Positions 33,134 to 45,696 of a DNA stretch of 64,000 nt are shown piece after piece (the first letter of the stretch is position 1; the number at the start of each line of letters is the position of its first letter). Source of the stretch: Quercus robur (Eukaryota > Streptophyta > Magnoliopsida > Fagales > Fagaceae); contig NC_065544.1 of the NCBI RefSeq assembly GCF_932294415.1, positions 26,945,351 to 27,009,350 of the forward strand. The letters run 5' to 3'. A program made the position numbers and the translations under genes. The notes below the pieces were generated by a model that made no database searches, was not told the origin of the DNA, and saw only the letters and a program-made list of their open reading frames with translations.

Positions 33134-35110
33134 TCAAGACTGCGCATTATCTGCATCCGAATCACTCCCTGAAGAACTCCCTGAATCCGAATCTGCAACA
33201 AACCTCACTATCAGCCATTTTTTCTTCAACAAAAGTTTCAAAGAATTCAAGCCCCACCATGGAAATTTAGACTCGGGTTATACCACTTGACGAAGAGGAA
33301 TCACTGTCTGAACTGCTAGAACTGCTGGAGCTACTACTGGCATGACCGCCTACATCTTTCTCAATCTCCACCGGAGGGAAATTGCACATCGGCATATCAT
33401 CGCCAATGTCCACATCTTCCTCTCCAACTTCCCCTCCTCCTTTCTTGGGCTTCTTTGCCTCACTCGCCACAACTTCAATCTTTTCACTCACAGGTAACTC
33501 CTATAATACACAATCACCATTACCACAACAAAGTTAGTAAAATAGCTCAAATTTTGAATCAAATTAAACAATACCCATTTGCCAAAAATAAAAAACCCAT
33601 TAAACCGAAACATAAGCCAAATTACCACATTGTTTTTCATGTTGTTGCCCATGAGTGCTTGCCGCTTAATCTTGCTAACCATCTTCTTCCAGTTGGTAAC
33701 AAGCCTATCAAGCTCCCAAAGGGTCTCCGTATCTACTGCCTCAATATCAAGCTCGATCTCATCCCCATCCTGCTTCAAATGCCCATTTCTCTTCCTTATA
33801 ATCTGCACAACCTGCTCCATCTTCTCCGGCGGCAAGCTTTGTAATCCAAGCCCCAACTTGTGCTTCTCCTCAATACTCATCTCCCTCTTATTCGGATCCT
33901 TAGCCTTAGGCTTCGGCTGCTTCAAGGGCTTCACTGGCTGCGCTGCTTTCGTTGTTGTTGTTGGCGGATTCGATGAGCTAGCAGGCGCCTGCAATCTCTC
34001 CGATCGATCCACCAAAACCTTATCAATTCGCTCCGATTTCTCCTCAATCCGCACCAAATGATCATCATCACCAGCATCATCATCGTCAATATCAACACTA
34101 GTCTTCTTGTTGTTCCAAGAACTCGCTTGCAACTCTTCCTCCACATCAAAAACCTGCCTTTGCTGCTGCTGCTGCAGCTGTTGCTGTTCAATCTGCGGCC
34201 GCAGATGATGCTGCTGCTCGATCTCAATTGGGTCGATTTTTTCACCAATGGGTCGAAACAATTCCTCAAATCTCGCCAACAATTGCTCAGCCATACCGTG
34301 AACAAGATGACCCTTCGGATTATACGTCAAGGCGTTTGTAAACGTGAGCCTCACATCGGCCGCAAAATCCAACGGCGATCGATAGAAATCCCGAGCGAGC
34401 CTCGATTTCACGGTACCCAAATCCATTGGCTGCTTGATTATATCATAGTAATCGTGAAGACCCATACCTGCCACGTCAACAGGCTCGTTGAAAACCCAAC
34501 CACTCTTGTGCTTCCTCAGCTTCGTCAACACATCTTTACACGCCTTCATCATCGAGCCCAAACCCGCAACCGCCGTTGAAGAATTCGCATTCGGGTTCGA
34601 AATTGGATTCTCCAAAGCCAAGCTCCGTTTCTTCCCCTTCGATTTCTTCGACGAAATCGGGGCTGTAGTAGCACCACCACCACCACCGTTGTTGCGTTGG
34701 AGCTCGATTCGAAGCTGGAGCTGGCGAATCTGTTCGAGTTCCGACACGAGCCGAAACTTTAGGTCTCGGAGCTGTTTCTTCGAATACGTAGCAATGTTGA
34801 TGCTCAGGTATTGCTTGCTGTGATTCTGAGAACCCTGTAATTCAGTCGTCGTGCTACTATTGTTGTTGTTGTTGTTGTGATTGTGGTGGTTGTTGTTGTT
34901 GTGTCGTCTTCTATGGTTGATCGACGACGCGTCGTCAGAGGCTATCGATTGCGTCACGGCCGGAGATTCATCGTGGTGGTGGTGGTGGTGATATTGTTGT
35001 TGTTGTCGTTTTTTAGGGTTAGGGTTAGGGTTAGGGTTTGAAAATGGGAGTTTCGCCATGAAAGCTCCTCCACCGTTCGATGTGGTTCTGGCTAACACCG
35101 CTGACGCCAT
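33134..35110 (-). CDS. GTE-type BET bromodomain transcription factor (three exons, 586 aa)
   Basis: Nuclear chromatin reader that binds acetylated histone tails, similar to Arabidopsis GTE2/GTE7. Exons on the minus strand: 35110-33626, 33500-33284, 33192-33134; donors are GT, acceptors AG, and the sum is 1761 nt. The ATG at 35110 (MASAVLAR) is preferred over upstream in-frame codons because plant GTE proteins begin this way. Residues about 186-285 are the bromodomain (KSGWVFNEPVDV, KQPMDLGTVK, and the acetyl-lysine-binding Asn in ALTYNP at 264). Residues about 408-483 are the extra-terminal NET domain (EEKHKLGLGLQSLPPEK, WELDRLVTNWKK). The tail is a Ser/Asp-rich acidic run ending DADNAQS, made only when the last two introns are removed. 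Low-complexity His, Asn, Gln and Asn-Pro tracts lie in the N-terminal third and after the bromodomain. Confidence 0.94.
35013..35036. repeat. (TTAGGG)4 telomere-like array inside GTE exon 1
   Basis: Four perfect TTAGGG hexamers within coding DNA. Read on the minus strand in frame they are AACCCT units and encode the Asn-Pro dipeptide run at residues about 25-32. Most plants have TTTAGGG at chromosome ends, so this hexamer array is probably a coding microsatellite and not telomeric DNA. Confidence 0.95.
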
Positions 35111-38100
35111 AGAAGAGTCGATGCCTCCCAATTCCTCAATGCCACCATGAATCAAGTGGGGCGTGATCTCCACGCGCCGATTATGTATTTGGGAAAAAAA
35201 AAATTTCTCAGAAGCCCAACACAAATTCCCAATTTTTTTTTTTTTCCACTTACAGAAAAAGAAAAATTTAGAGAAAAATAAAACAAAAAAATTTAGAGAA
35301 ATGAAAAAATGTAAAGAGAAGGGTTTGGGATTTTTGGACCAAAAATCGAACCCTTAAATCTGAGCGAGGAAGGAGAGGAGGCTAGGGCCGGTTCTTAAAG
35401 GCGATGAGATCTGACCGGGTTTTTCTCGGGCAGCGTTTGGTGCGTTGATTCGGTTTTGATCTTTGATCCGACGGTTGTGATGTGTTTTGTTTCTGCCCGC
35501 TGGAGTGACCGTGTGATCTGTCATGGACGGTGTGGATCTGAGTGGTGGTGCACGTGGCGCGTTTCTGGAAATTGGGGTTTCTGATCTCTTTCATTTGGGT
35601 TTGAATTTGTCGTGCATTTAGGGTTTTTTATTTTTTGAAAAAAAAAATTGTGGGGCCCATTGGGTGATGACGTGGCGGGAAAATAACTGGGTGGTTACGG
35701 CGTGAGCGAGAAGGAAACGCAAACGCAAACGCGCATTAGGGGTTGATGACGGTAAGAGCGCGTGGCGGTCACTTTTTTATGTGATGTTATGAAGGGTATT
35801 TTGGTAAATATATTGTGGATTATTGGGGGTGTAATTTGGGACTCGGTGCTCCCGTTTTGGGTTCATGGACCTGTTCTTCTTTGCTGAAATTACTATATTA
35901 CCCTCTTTCGGACATTAAATGGACAAGAGTTTTTATTTTTTATTTTTTGACTATCACCAGGAATTAGAACCACTTCGCATAAAAGTCCAAATAAAAAGGA
36001 CTTTTAGTTCTAGAAACTTGATTCATTAAATTCCACGATCAAAAAACAAAAATCTTATTGGATAAGAAAAATGTTAAAATGACTACAAATTTTAACTGTG
36101 ATAATAAATACAATTGGTTAAATTTAAAAACATAATAAATGAATTTCTAAATTAAATTTTAAACTCATGTTGTAAAATTATAATCTCTCACTTTTAAGAT
36201 TTCTTGCCAAATATGAAGTCTAAAGCCGCCTAAATTACAATAGAGGGGGATTAAGAATAATATTGTTTAAAATCTTAAATGTTTTATGGAGCTTAGGAAA
36301 GTGGATAAGAACAATTTGAATTGGAATTTTCAGAAAAATAATCTTTTTTTATAAGTGATTTTGAAAAAAAAAAAAAAATCAATATTGTAGGAGATGAAAC
36401 ATTTTGGTAAAAGAGTCAATATTTTATGTTTCTTGACCATTTTGTAGTGTTATTCTTCTGTGGGGTCAACCAAGCTTATGTGCCCAAAATTTATTTTCAT
36501 GAATTACATTACACCAAATATTGAGGATGACGAAGAAAAAGATATATGCACCAATTCGAGTTGCTAGTTGGATATTGATTTGACCGCTAGTATATATGTC
36601 TTAAAAAAAAGAGGTCAACACACGCTAGATTGAGTTTGAGAGAATGGGTTAAGACGTTGGTTTCTATACTATAGCCTAGCCATCTTGTTTCTTTTGCCGA
36701 ACTTTAGCCAGTTGTTCAACGATATCATTCTTCTCTCTGCTTGAAAAGCCAATGTTACTCTCCTTATCCTTTGTTTTCTGTTCATTTGTTTTGCACAACC
36801 CAATGGTCAATTCATAGGCCACATTCCTTTCTGTACATTGGCCTTGGTTGAATTCTAGTATTTTCCCTTTACATTTGATTGGGTTATGAATTTTTTTAGA
36901 GAAAAAAAACTTGTTTACATTACTCCTTTGCATACTATGCAAAAGACGGGATTGATGGACATAAAATTTCTAAATTTTGGTGCAAAATACAAGTGAAATA
37001 TTTTTTACAATGATCATGATAACTCGAGGGATTGATGGACATTACTCGTTCAAGTGTGCTTGTCCAAAGAGACTCGGAACTGTCAAGCACACCCTCATCA
37101 TTTCATGAAGTTGATTAGGGAATAAGTACAAAGGCATTCCAATATTGAAGGGCACAGTCTTTAGATCTAATGGGCAAGATCTCAACCCCACCAACCCACA
37201 ATCCCTGATTATAGGCATAAATTCTGAGATTCTCGTCTTCCATTAATACCATTACACTCATTATGTCATGATCCAAATAAAGGAAGAAATTCAAGAAAGT
37301 GGTGGTGAAAAACCAACCTTATATAAAAGCTAGACCACACCATCCCAAAGGTATGAGAGAAAAACCTTTGCAGCTCTATTGTACATTGGGTTTAGTGAGT
37401 TTCGATTTAAGTATTAGAGAAGCTTGGGTCAAGATCACACCCGTGTTACTTCGACAGAGTGTTTGTGTTAGAGACTGCTTTCCCAATCAACCTATTGATC
37501 TACATGACCTCGATTGCGATGAGATTTTATACTTTGATAGAACTTTGTTCTTGATCACAATGAGGTTTCATACTTTGATAGAACTCGTAGAGATGATTTT
37601 TTTAAATATTGATTGTTTGATTTTGATTTTAATTTTCTTTTGTTGATAATGCAAAGATTCTTGAATAGAAAAAGGTCGAACATGCATTATGAATTTGATA
37701 GATATAATGCAAATTGGTGGGACGAGATATGGTATTCTAAAATTTGTTTGTGGGCAAGAAAGAGATTATTGTTGACAAAACAAATTTTCCTTTACGATTA
37801 GGGTGGAACATTCTTTAGCTTACCTACAATTATGAACTTTTACTTTAATCGACATGATTAGTTTTATAGGCAACCATCAAAGAAGATTATATGAAGGTCG
37901 AAGATGTACAGCCACGATTTGAAGCTGCTCAACAAAACTTTACAACAAGAGAGCGATAATTTTGAGAAGATGAACAAATGACACAAAGAATTAAATATTG
38001 AAGACATTATCTTTCAAGAAAGAGTTGAAAATGATTGAAGAGGAAATTTGAGTTGCTTGAGAGAAATGATGAAGGCGTTGAAAGTATTCGTCAGTGCTTC

Positions 38101-38240
38101 CTCAGCTCGTTGAAAATCTCAAGCATTCGTCAAAGTATCTTCTCATTTAGCATCCCATCCAAAATCTCAAGCATTGGTTTCTTTCAAGCAAATGGATTTC
38201 ACGTTGGACGAGAAATGGAGGCCTTTTATCATTGTTGAAG
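35111..38240. other. upstream region of GTE gene and unrecognised DNA
   Basis: The first 500 bases are the likely GTE promoter and 5' leader; a telo-box (AAACCCTAAA on the minus strand) lies at 35617-35626. From about 36000 the DNA is A+T-rich. ORFs at 37299-37646, 37613-37801 and 38035-38238 look like pieces of one old sequence (two copies of AAAATCTCAAGCATT lie near 38115 and 38160), but I recognise no domain. Confidence 0.35.

Positions 38241-38241
<1 letters not shown>

Positions 38242-38276
<35 letters not shown>
38242..38276. repeat. (TA)n microsatellite
   Basis: Uninterrupted TA run of about 35 bases. Confidence 0.95.
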
Positions 38277-38278
<2 letters not shown>

Positions 38279-38610
38279 CTATTTTGTAACCTCATACGTT
38301 TAAAAATAAACAAAATTAGATGCACTTTAAAATTCTTATATAAGTAAAATACTATTGATGGTCATTCTTATATCTTAACAACTCTTTTAAAAAAAGAACC
38401 TTATAAGAATATTATTTGGTAAAACATACAAATTGTTAGTTGCTGTGTATTTTACATTAGAAAAAGAAGAAGAAGAGAGAAATATTTTGTTACCTCTTAA
38501 CTTAATTTTTGTTATTGTGGTGAAGTAAATTTATTTCATGTGTGCATTTTCAAATAAGATATTAACAACCAAATTTTAGATCATGGTATACTAATTCATT
38601 TAAATTTATG

Positions 38611-39206
38611 TTTGAACTAATAATAAGTTTTTTTTAAAGAAAACTTGGATTAGTTTTAAATAGATTAAAACTGGTTTCAAATGGTATCTAAATCGAATGG
38701 AATAGATGTAGTTTTATAAATATGTTGGAAGTATTATACATTCAAAGTTTTAGATAGAAGTATAATACATTTTGATTTAAGTCTTAATATTTTTTAAGTT
38801 TAGATTCATGAATCTACATGTATAGGCACTTGACACAAAATGAGAGATGGAATGACATTTGACACAAATTGAAGTTCATTTAAAATATAGAGATAGTTTG
38901 CATCAAATTTGAACTACTAATAAGTTTTTGTAAGAAATCTTGGATTGCTTTTAAATAGATTAGAACTGGTTTCAAATGGGATCTAAATAGAATGGGTTAG
39001 AAGTAATTTTAGATGGACTTAAATAGTTTTAAATAAGTTGGAAGTATTTCACATTCAAAGTTATACATAGAAGTATAATAAATTTTTTATTTGAGACTTT
39101 TTATATTTTTAAGTTTAGATTCATAAATCTACATGTAAAGGCACTTGACACAAAATAAGAGACGGAATGACGTACAACAAATTGAATACCATTTAAAATA
39201 ATAAGA
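38611..39206. repeat. tandem duplication, period about 297 bp
   Basis: The block starting TTTGAACTAATAATAAG at 38611 is repeated from 38908 (TTTGAACTACTAATAAG) with the same order of words: AACTGGTTTCAAATGG, TTGGAAGTATT, AGTTTAGATTCAT, GGCACTTGACACAAAAT. The copies differ by many substitutions and small indels, so the duplication is old. No ORF is conserved between them. Confidence 0.85.
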
Positions 39207-39988
39207 AATTCGGTATCAAATTAATTCACAATGAGAAGGGCACATACCACAAAATTAGAATTCATTTAGAATATAATTTGGACTCTTGATTGAAAATTTT
39301 CTCAACTTCCACTTTAATGTAATATATTTGGAACAAGGAATTGTGATGTTCCCTACTTTGTACTCTCCAAAATATCACAATAACATATTTAACATTAGCT
39401 TTAACTAAAAAAGAAATGAGAAAAAAAATAAGAATTAGCACACGTCACTTTTTCTAAAAATTAGCACACTATCTCTATGGGGAATGATACACCTTACAAA
39501 CAATTTTTGCCAGCAATTAATCAATGAGTACTTATCATCTTTCTCAATTATTTTCTCTTTGTATTGCAAATTTTACTACTTTTTTTGGTTATTTTATTCT
39601 TTCTCAGAGAGAGAGAGAGAGAGATTAATAAAAATAAATAAAGAATTATAAAATAAAGACACAAAAGTAATCAAGTCATAACTGATAACAAAAAATTCAA
39701 GAGGTTAATCTAATTCATAAAGTTAATATATGTTATTTGATTAGTCAAAATTTATCAATGTAAAAGGGGTAAAAGTATACAATATACTTCAAAAGTTGTA
39801 TACCGATTTACTCCCCTGATTGCTTTTAGAATTTTTTTTTTTTTTTTTTTTTGGAGAAACAGAAAAAAAAAATATATAGAAAGAATTCAACTCTCTTTTT
39901 TTGTTCTAATTATTTAAAACTTGAGTTTATAGTGAGAACTCAAATTTTGAAACTATGCAAAAGTCAACATATTAAAAGGAAAAAAAAA

Positions 39989-40023
<35 letters not shown>

Positions 40024-42649
40024 CAGAGGGATGAGAAGGTATTTGGTATATGTCATAAGAAAATAAGACATAAGTAAATTAAAAAAAAAAATTAAGTTTA
40101 AAATATGTACACGTTGCTTTGAGTTGGTGTGCATGAATTTGTTTTGAACGATATGAGAAAGTTGAATTGAATTTTAGTTGTTGTGAAAAACCAAGTATTG
40201 TGATTAGTTTTGATATTATCTCTCTCTCTCTCTATATATATATAACATGGTATAATTAAATGTGTTATACCTTCATTAAAAAATAAATGCTACACTTAAA
40301 GGATGTTTTGGGGAGGTTTGAGGGGGGAGGGGTATAATTGGCTGCCTATGCTTATATAAAAATAAAATATGATTAACTTGATAAACGTATTTAGTAAAAC
40401 AAAAAATAATTGCAACATAAATATTATCGAAAAATAATAATAATAATAAAAGCTTTAAATCTTGCAAAATAACTTCACTAGTCTTTGTCTATCGAAATAT
40501 AATTTGCTATTAATTAATTAGAACAGAATTGACTAAGCTGTGCCCCATTTTCCTTGAAGATTCTATAAAATAAACATATGTAGAATGTGATTGAGAACTC
40601 AGAAGATATTGGGAAAAAAATATATGTAGCTTTGGAATTTTAAATTGTAAGACTGACCTGTCGTGGATTAGATTTTTAAAATTGTCAAGAGGCTCTGTTC
40701 CCATGTTGCCAGGAATGAAACTACAGGTCTATGATGGTTTTGGACCTCTTCTACAACCTACCCCTTATCATGTACCACGTTCACTTGGGCTGAAGATAAG
40801 CCCGTCAAATGTTTTTACAGTCTTATCACAAAAATAAGAAACTAGTAAATCGAAATAATATTGTAATTGAACCAACATTTTTTTTTAAATTTTTTTTATA
40901 AATAGGATTAGGAGCAGCTTGATGCATTTGGGAGCTTTAGGCGAAAATTGGTTTGAGACATTTTATATTTTTAAATAGAAAAATTTTGAGAATTTTTTTT
41001 TAATCTTTAGAAAATCTATAAACACAAAAAGATTAACAAAACTTTTCACAACTATTGATGTGACAAATTGTTAGTGGTAAATAAAAATGTGATGTTAGTG
41101 ATAGACTTAAATGATAGACTTAAATGAAAACTAGTAAAAGTTTGTCAACTCAACTGTTATGAAAAATGCTATGAAATTCTTTGTGTATTGCTTTTTTTTT
41201 TTTTTTTGGTTGCGAAAAGTGTTATATTCACAACAAATTTTAAGTATTATGTTGTTACTGATTCTAATTTAAACCTATTATTGAAATTACTTTTTTACTT
41301 ACCAATAACAACTAGTAACAACCTGCCACTTAAGATTTGTTGTGAAAAATTTTATAAACATAACATTCTTCTCTCTCTTTTTTCTTGTTTTTCATTTGAT
41401 AAAAAAAAATTATTTATTGGCTAATATTTGGGCTTAATTAATAACATTACAATAAAAAAAATTTTACTCTATTGGTTAAAATTTGGGGGCCTTAGGTTAG
41501 TGCCTCATTTGCTTCTATTGTAGAGTCGGCCCTGAATAGGATAGTATTTTAAACGTATGGTGTTCGTCCATAATGATTGTTTTTAGGCTAAAATGCAAAA
41601 TTCACCTTCTATGATTCACTTCAATCCTCTAACTTTATTTTCTTTCTTTTCAATCCTCTAAGTTTCAAATTTATTCAATCAAGGCTTCTTCATCAACCTT
41701 TGTTATATGTTGCATTTAATTGTCCAATTGATTAATTTTTTTCTTCAAAATTTTTTAAATTAAAAAAATTTAATCAATGATTGAAAATTATTTTCCATTA
41801 TTAAAAAAAAATTAATGGAAGTTGATAGGCTTAATTAAATAAACTTAAAACTTATATGACTAAAATGAATTATGGTAAAACTTAGAAGACGATCATTTTA
41901 GCATTGTTTTTATCATCAAACAAAAATACTAATTGATTTTTGGTGTAAGTAAAGATGAACCTTAAGTTTTTTTTTTTTAATTTGATGACAAGATAGTTTT
42001 GACTTAACTCAAACTCACAACTGACACTTCTGGGTTTACTTATTAAGTTCATTAACCATTGAGGTAGGCCTGGTGTCCAAAATAACATTGTCCTTATGAG
42101 GATCACAACAATATCCTTCGGGCCCCTTTGTTGGTGCAATCCAAGTAAATTGAGAGCCCAAAGTAGTCAAAGAAATTAATATACCGAAAGAAAAACATAG
42201 GTTGATCTTAGTTTGAGTCTGATCTGTGATTTCTGTACCAAATATTTGAATCCCATGATCCAATAAGGTGACCATACCATATTTGAATTCCCAGTTGAAT
42301 TAAATAAGTAGGTGCCGTCTCTTTTATTTAATGTAATAATTAATAATGTGATGCAAAGCTAATGCAATAATTAATGTAACTCTTAAGGTTGTGCCCACTA
42401 ATGGAAGCACCTATACGAGCCAGAATAGACCCCTGGCCAATAAGACCTTAACAACCTCATATAAATCAAAAGATAAAAAGTGTAGCTGAAGTGTGTGTTG
42501 GTCAATATAAACTAGAATCAATCTCCACATATTCTTCTGAAATGTGTGTTTTCCATAAATTATTGCCAAATCCAGGCTCTCTCCATTTAAAGTCTACTTC
42601 AACTTCATAAAGAAGACAACAAACATAAAAATTTTTGCAAACTTCAATT
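39207..42649. other. A+T-rich intergenic and repeat-derived DNA
   Basis: No gene. It includes GA (39605-39624), TA (about 39994-40021) and CT/TA (about 40220-40243) microsatellites, poly-T runs, and fragments that look like transposon ends (for example the block at 41520-41900 bounded by GGCTAAAATGCAAAATTCACC and an inverted ATTTTAGC). Confidence 0.35.
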
Positions 42650-43240
42650 TGGTTGGGGAGATGGAAAAGTGGAGTGATGAATTTTTTTTTTTTTTTTTTG
42701 CTTGATTAAGAATAAAAATGAGAAAATAAAAAATGTAGTTTGTATAAATTTAATCTCATACCCCTCTTAGATAAAAAATAAAAAAGTAACAAACTATATT
42801 TTTATTAAAAATTTGTGTATGGATGGACACTTCATATAAAAAAACCTACAAAAACCCAAAAGATATGAGAGAAAAAAAATGGATAATTTGATGAAAAAAA
42901 AAATTAGAAAAAAGAACGTAGGAAAAGTAACATAAAATGACAAAACGAAAGAAGGGAAGAAATGGATAAGGAAAAGAAAAGAAAAAAGAAAAACCAAAAC
43001 AAGTGAGAAGTAAGAACTGAACGAAAAAAAGAAAAGAAAAAAGAAAGATTGAACCGTGGAAGAAGAAAAAAGAACCTTGTTGCACTAGGATAGCTTTGTC
43101 CAAAAGGCTAATCATTTTTGAACTCTTATTTTCTCTTCACATTTCTCCCTATTTTGGAGAGATTGTATTTTAGTGAACCTGGAAAGAAAACTCCTAGACT
43201 CCACCAGTTGTCCCTTCCATTTTTCCAAACTCCAAATCTC
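42650..43240. repeat. copy 1 of a TIR family shared with 49248-50025
   Basis: Matches the second copy in order: GGTTGG(G/A)G(A/G)ATG, AAAATGAGA then ATAAAAAAT, GTATGGATGGACACTT, AG-rich runs, TTTTGTCCAAAAGG, and TTTTGGAGAGATTG. The right terminal inverted repeat is not clear here. The minus ORFs in this stretch are low-complexity Phe/Ser shadows. Confidence 0.6.
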
Positions 43241-43406
43241 CTTAACCAGACGGATTGTTAATGGTAAGAAACCATAGAGGATTTCTTCGAACCTAACATT
43301 AGTGATGGGTAAACTCAAGGCAAGTGGAGGAAGGTGTACTTGAATAAAAAAAATTTCCAAAAACATTGACAATAGGAATACTGTGATTGCAAAACTCTCG
43401 GGCCCT

Positions 43407-43654
43407 TAACGGGTGTTTGGTTTGCCATGATATTACGTTACATCGTAATATTATATTAATATAATCTCAATACAAAAATATAACATTATATTGTTTAGAA
43501 ATGTAATGAGATTAAGATGATGTGATATATTTAGTAATTTTAAATTATGGTAATATTTTAAAAAATAAAATAAACAAAAAAACTTAATATCATATTATTT
43601 TAAGTAATGTTCATGACATTAAGGGTACATCATAACGAACCAAACGTTCCCTAA
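43407..43654. mobile_element. Tourist-like MITE with TAA duplication
   Basis: Element 43410-43651 (242 bp), flanked by TAA on both sides (43407-43409 and 43652-43654). Imperfect TIRs of about 26 bp share GTTTGGTT and ATGAT(A/G)T(T/A)AC blocks. A TAA/TTA duplication with short TIRs fits the PIF/Harbinger (Tourist) group. Confidence 0.7.
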
Positions 43655-43830
43655 GAGATTCAATTTGGCCCATGGTTTGAACATTCGCAAAATCATCACA
43701 GAAGTAGCTGCTAGACCTCTTGTAGACATTCTCACAGTTGTTCTAACTCTGTTTTTAACTCTCATCCATGCATTGGAATGATTTTTTAGTGCAGGTTGCC
43801 AGGTTCCTTCATCAAGCATATGACAAATTT

Positions 43831-44207
43831 GGGCCCGTTTGGTTGTATCGGTTTTCAAAAACTCTAGATTCTGTAATGAAAGTGTATTTTGTTGGTACCA
43901 TATTTCTATAACATTTTTTTTTTCTAAAATTGAAAGCACAATTAAACATTTAGTATGAATATGTGTTTTTAGGAAAAAAAAAAGTGTGTTTTATGTGTTG
44001 TGAGCATCATGTAGGTCTCACAATTTTCAAAATAATTACAACAATGCTACTTAAAACAGTTATTTGAAAAATGAAAACACCATTTGAGGTGTTCTCAAAA
44101 TACAATATTTAAACATTCTAAATTGAGAATTTTGACTTAAACGCTTTTTGCTAAACACCGTTACTAAGCATTGAAAATTAAGTTTAACTTTGGTACCAAA
44201 CAAGCCC
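43831..44207. mobile_element. MITE-like element, GGGCCCGTTTGG ends
   Basis: Left end GGGCCCGTTTGGTTGTA and, inverted at the right, GGGCTTGTTTGGTACCA. Length about 377 bp, no ORF. Target duplication not resolved. Confidence 0.6.
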
Positions 44208-45696
44208 AAAACCCCAGCATGCACATGAAGAGACCCTTTAGTAAAAGTTATAAATGAACTAACTCAAACCGAGTAATAAAAGTTCCAAATTATCATCTAA
44301 TTTTATTTCAAAAATGAATCAAGCTCGAGCTCATCACTAAACAATATTACAGGTTTTTACTTTTCTCATATCTAATAAAAATTACAACTAAATTTTTATA
44401 GCTATTCACAAATTTATGCTAATACTTAATAACTAAATAATATTATATTGTTTGATTTAATTAGATAGAAAAATTTTGTTTATGAACTTATGAGAATTAA
44501 TTAGATTTACCAATCTTATTTTATTAAAAATTATACAATTTTTACTACATATGGACTATTTATATTATTAATAAATTACAATTAATAATTTGATAATTTA
44601 TGAACTTATTTACAATTTTATAAAATCAAATCTCAAGTCTGTGTATAAGTATATTTCTATGCATGTATATACATATAAACATATAATATTAGAGTTATAT
44701 AAATAAAGTCTTGTATTCAATATTCATAAGCTTATTCAAAAGCACATTATTATATTTGAACTTAACTTATTTAATTGTCAATCTTAAACTTAGACTTGAA
44801 CTTGGTTCATTTGTTAAATAAACAAATATAGACTTTTTTTCATTTGTTAAATAAACAAATATAGACTTTTTTTTTTCCTCGGATTGAGTTCAAATTGTTC
44901 ATAAACAATCCATTTCATTTATAATCTTGCTTTTGTGTTCTACTTGGACCTTCCTAATCATATTGTATGATAATTATTGGCTGATGCATGGGCCGGGTGT
45001 TTAGTTTCCAAGACTCGTTTGTGCTTAAAAAATTTATTTCTTAATATAATTACACTTAAAATAGAAAGGAAAAAGAAAAAAAAAAGAAAAAAGAAAAAAG
45101 AAAAAAAAAAGAGAGGTGTTCATGAAGTTTGCAAAGCTATGACATCAGGCCCTTCAGTTGAGATTCTCTCTGCCCATAACATCTTCCATTTTCCAAATTA
45201 AAGAGAAAGGAAAATATTTTTATAGATGGAGAATCCACTTTATCTATCCACTCTTATTGAGACCTTCGTTGAAGAATTAGATATATACTATTAATATGCG
45301 TAATGCTTCCCACTTTTTGTCACATACATGGATGCACAAAAGATTTCGTTGAAATCGTTTGTGCTTCTCTCTCTCTCTCTCTCTCTCTCTCTAAGAAGAG
45401 AAATTGTAAATCTTACGGTACAATATTAACTAAGAATTTTCATTATTTTTATCAACTTAAACATTGCATTTTTTTTAAAGGTAACTGTATTTGTATATAA
45501 TAACTTATTATTTAAACTAAAAAAACCAATAAAAATAAGTTATCATTATCCAAAGAATGTCCTGAATATGATGGAAATCAACAAGAAGGGCATTAGAACT
45601 GATCAGAATATGTATTAAGTATATTACAGAGGAATATATATATAAAAGACCCTTTCAATACAAGGTAATATAGTTCTACATGTAGTATACAAAGTA
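44208..45696. other. A+T-rich intergenic DNA
   Basis: No gene seen. It includes a direct repeat of CATTTGTTAAATAAACAAATATAGAC-like DNA (about 44810-44868), an AAAG-rich run at 45066-45111 and a CT microsatellite at about 45367-45391. The right end is probably the 3' UTR of the minus-strand CYSTM gene. Confidence 0.4.

Noticed and set aside
33455-34823. Several + strand ORFs of 110-173 codons opposite the GTE gene
   Set aside because: They are antisense shadows of GTE exon 1 and its intron; composition reflects the low-complexity coding strand and no domain is recognisable.
37299-38238. Run of three short + ORFs suggesting a gene
   Set aside because: No domain, no credible splice pattern, and internal stops; it may be an old transposon but I cannot support a call.
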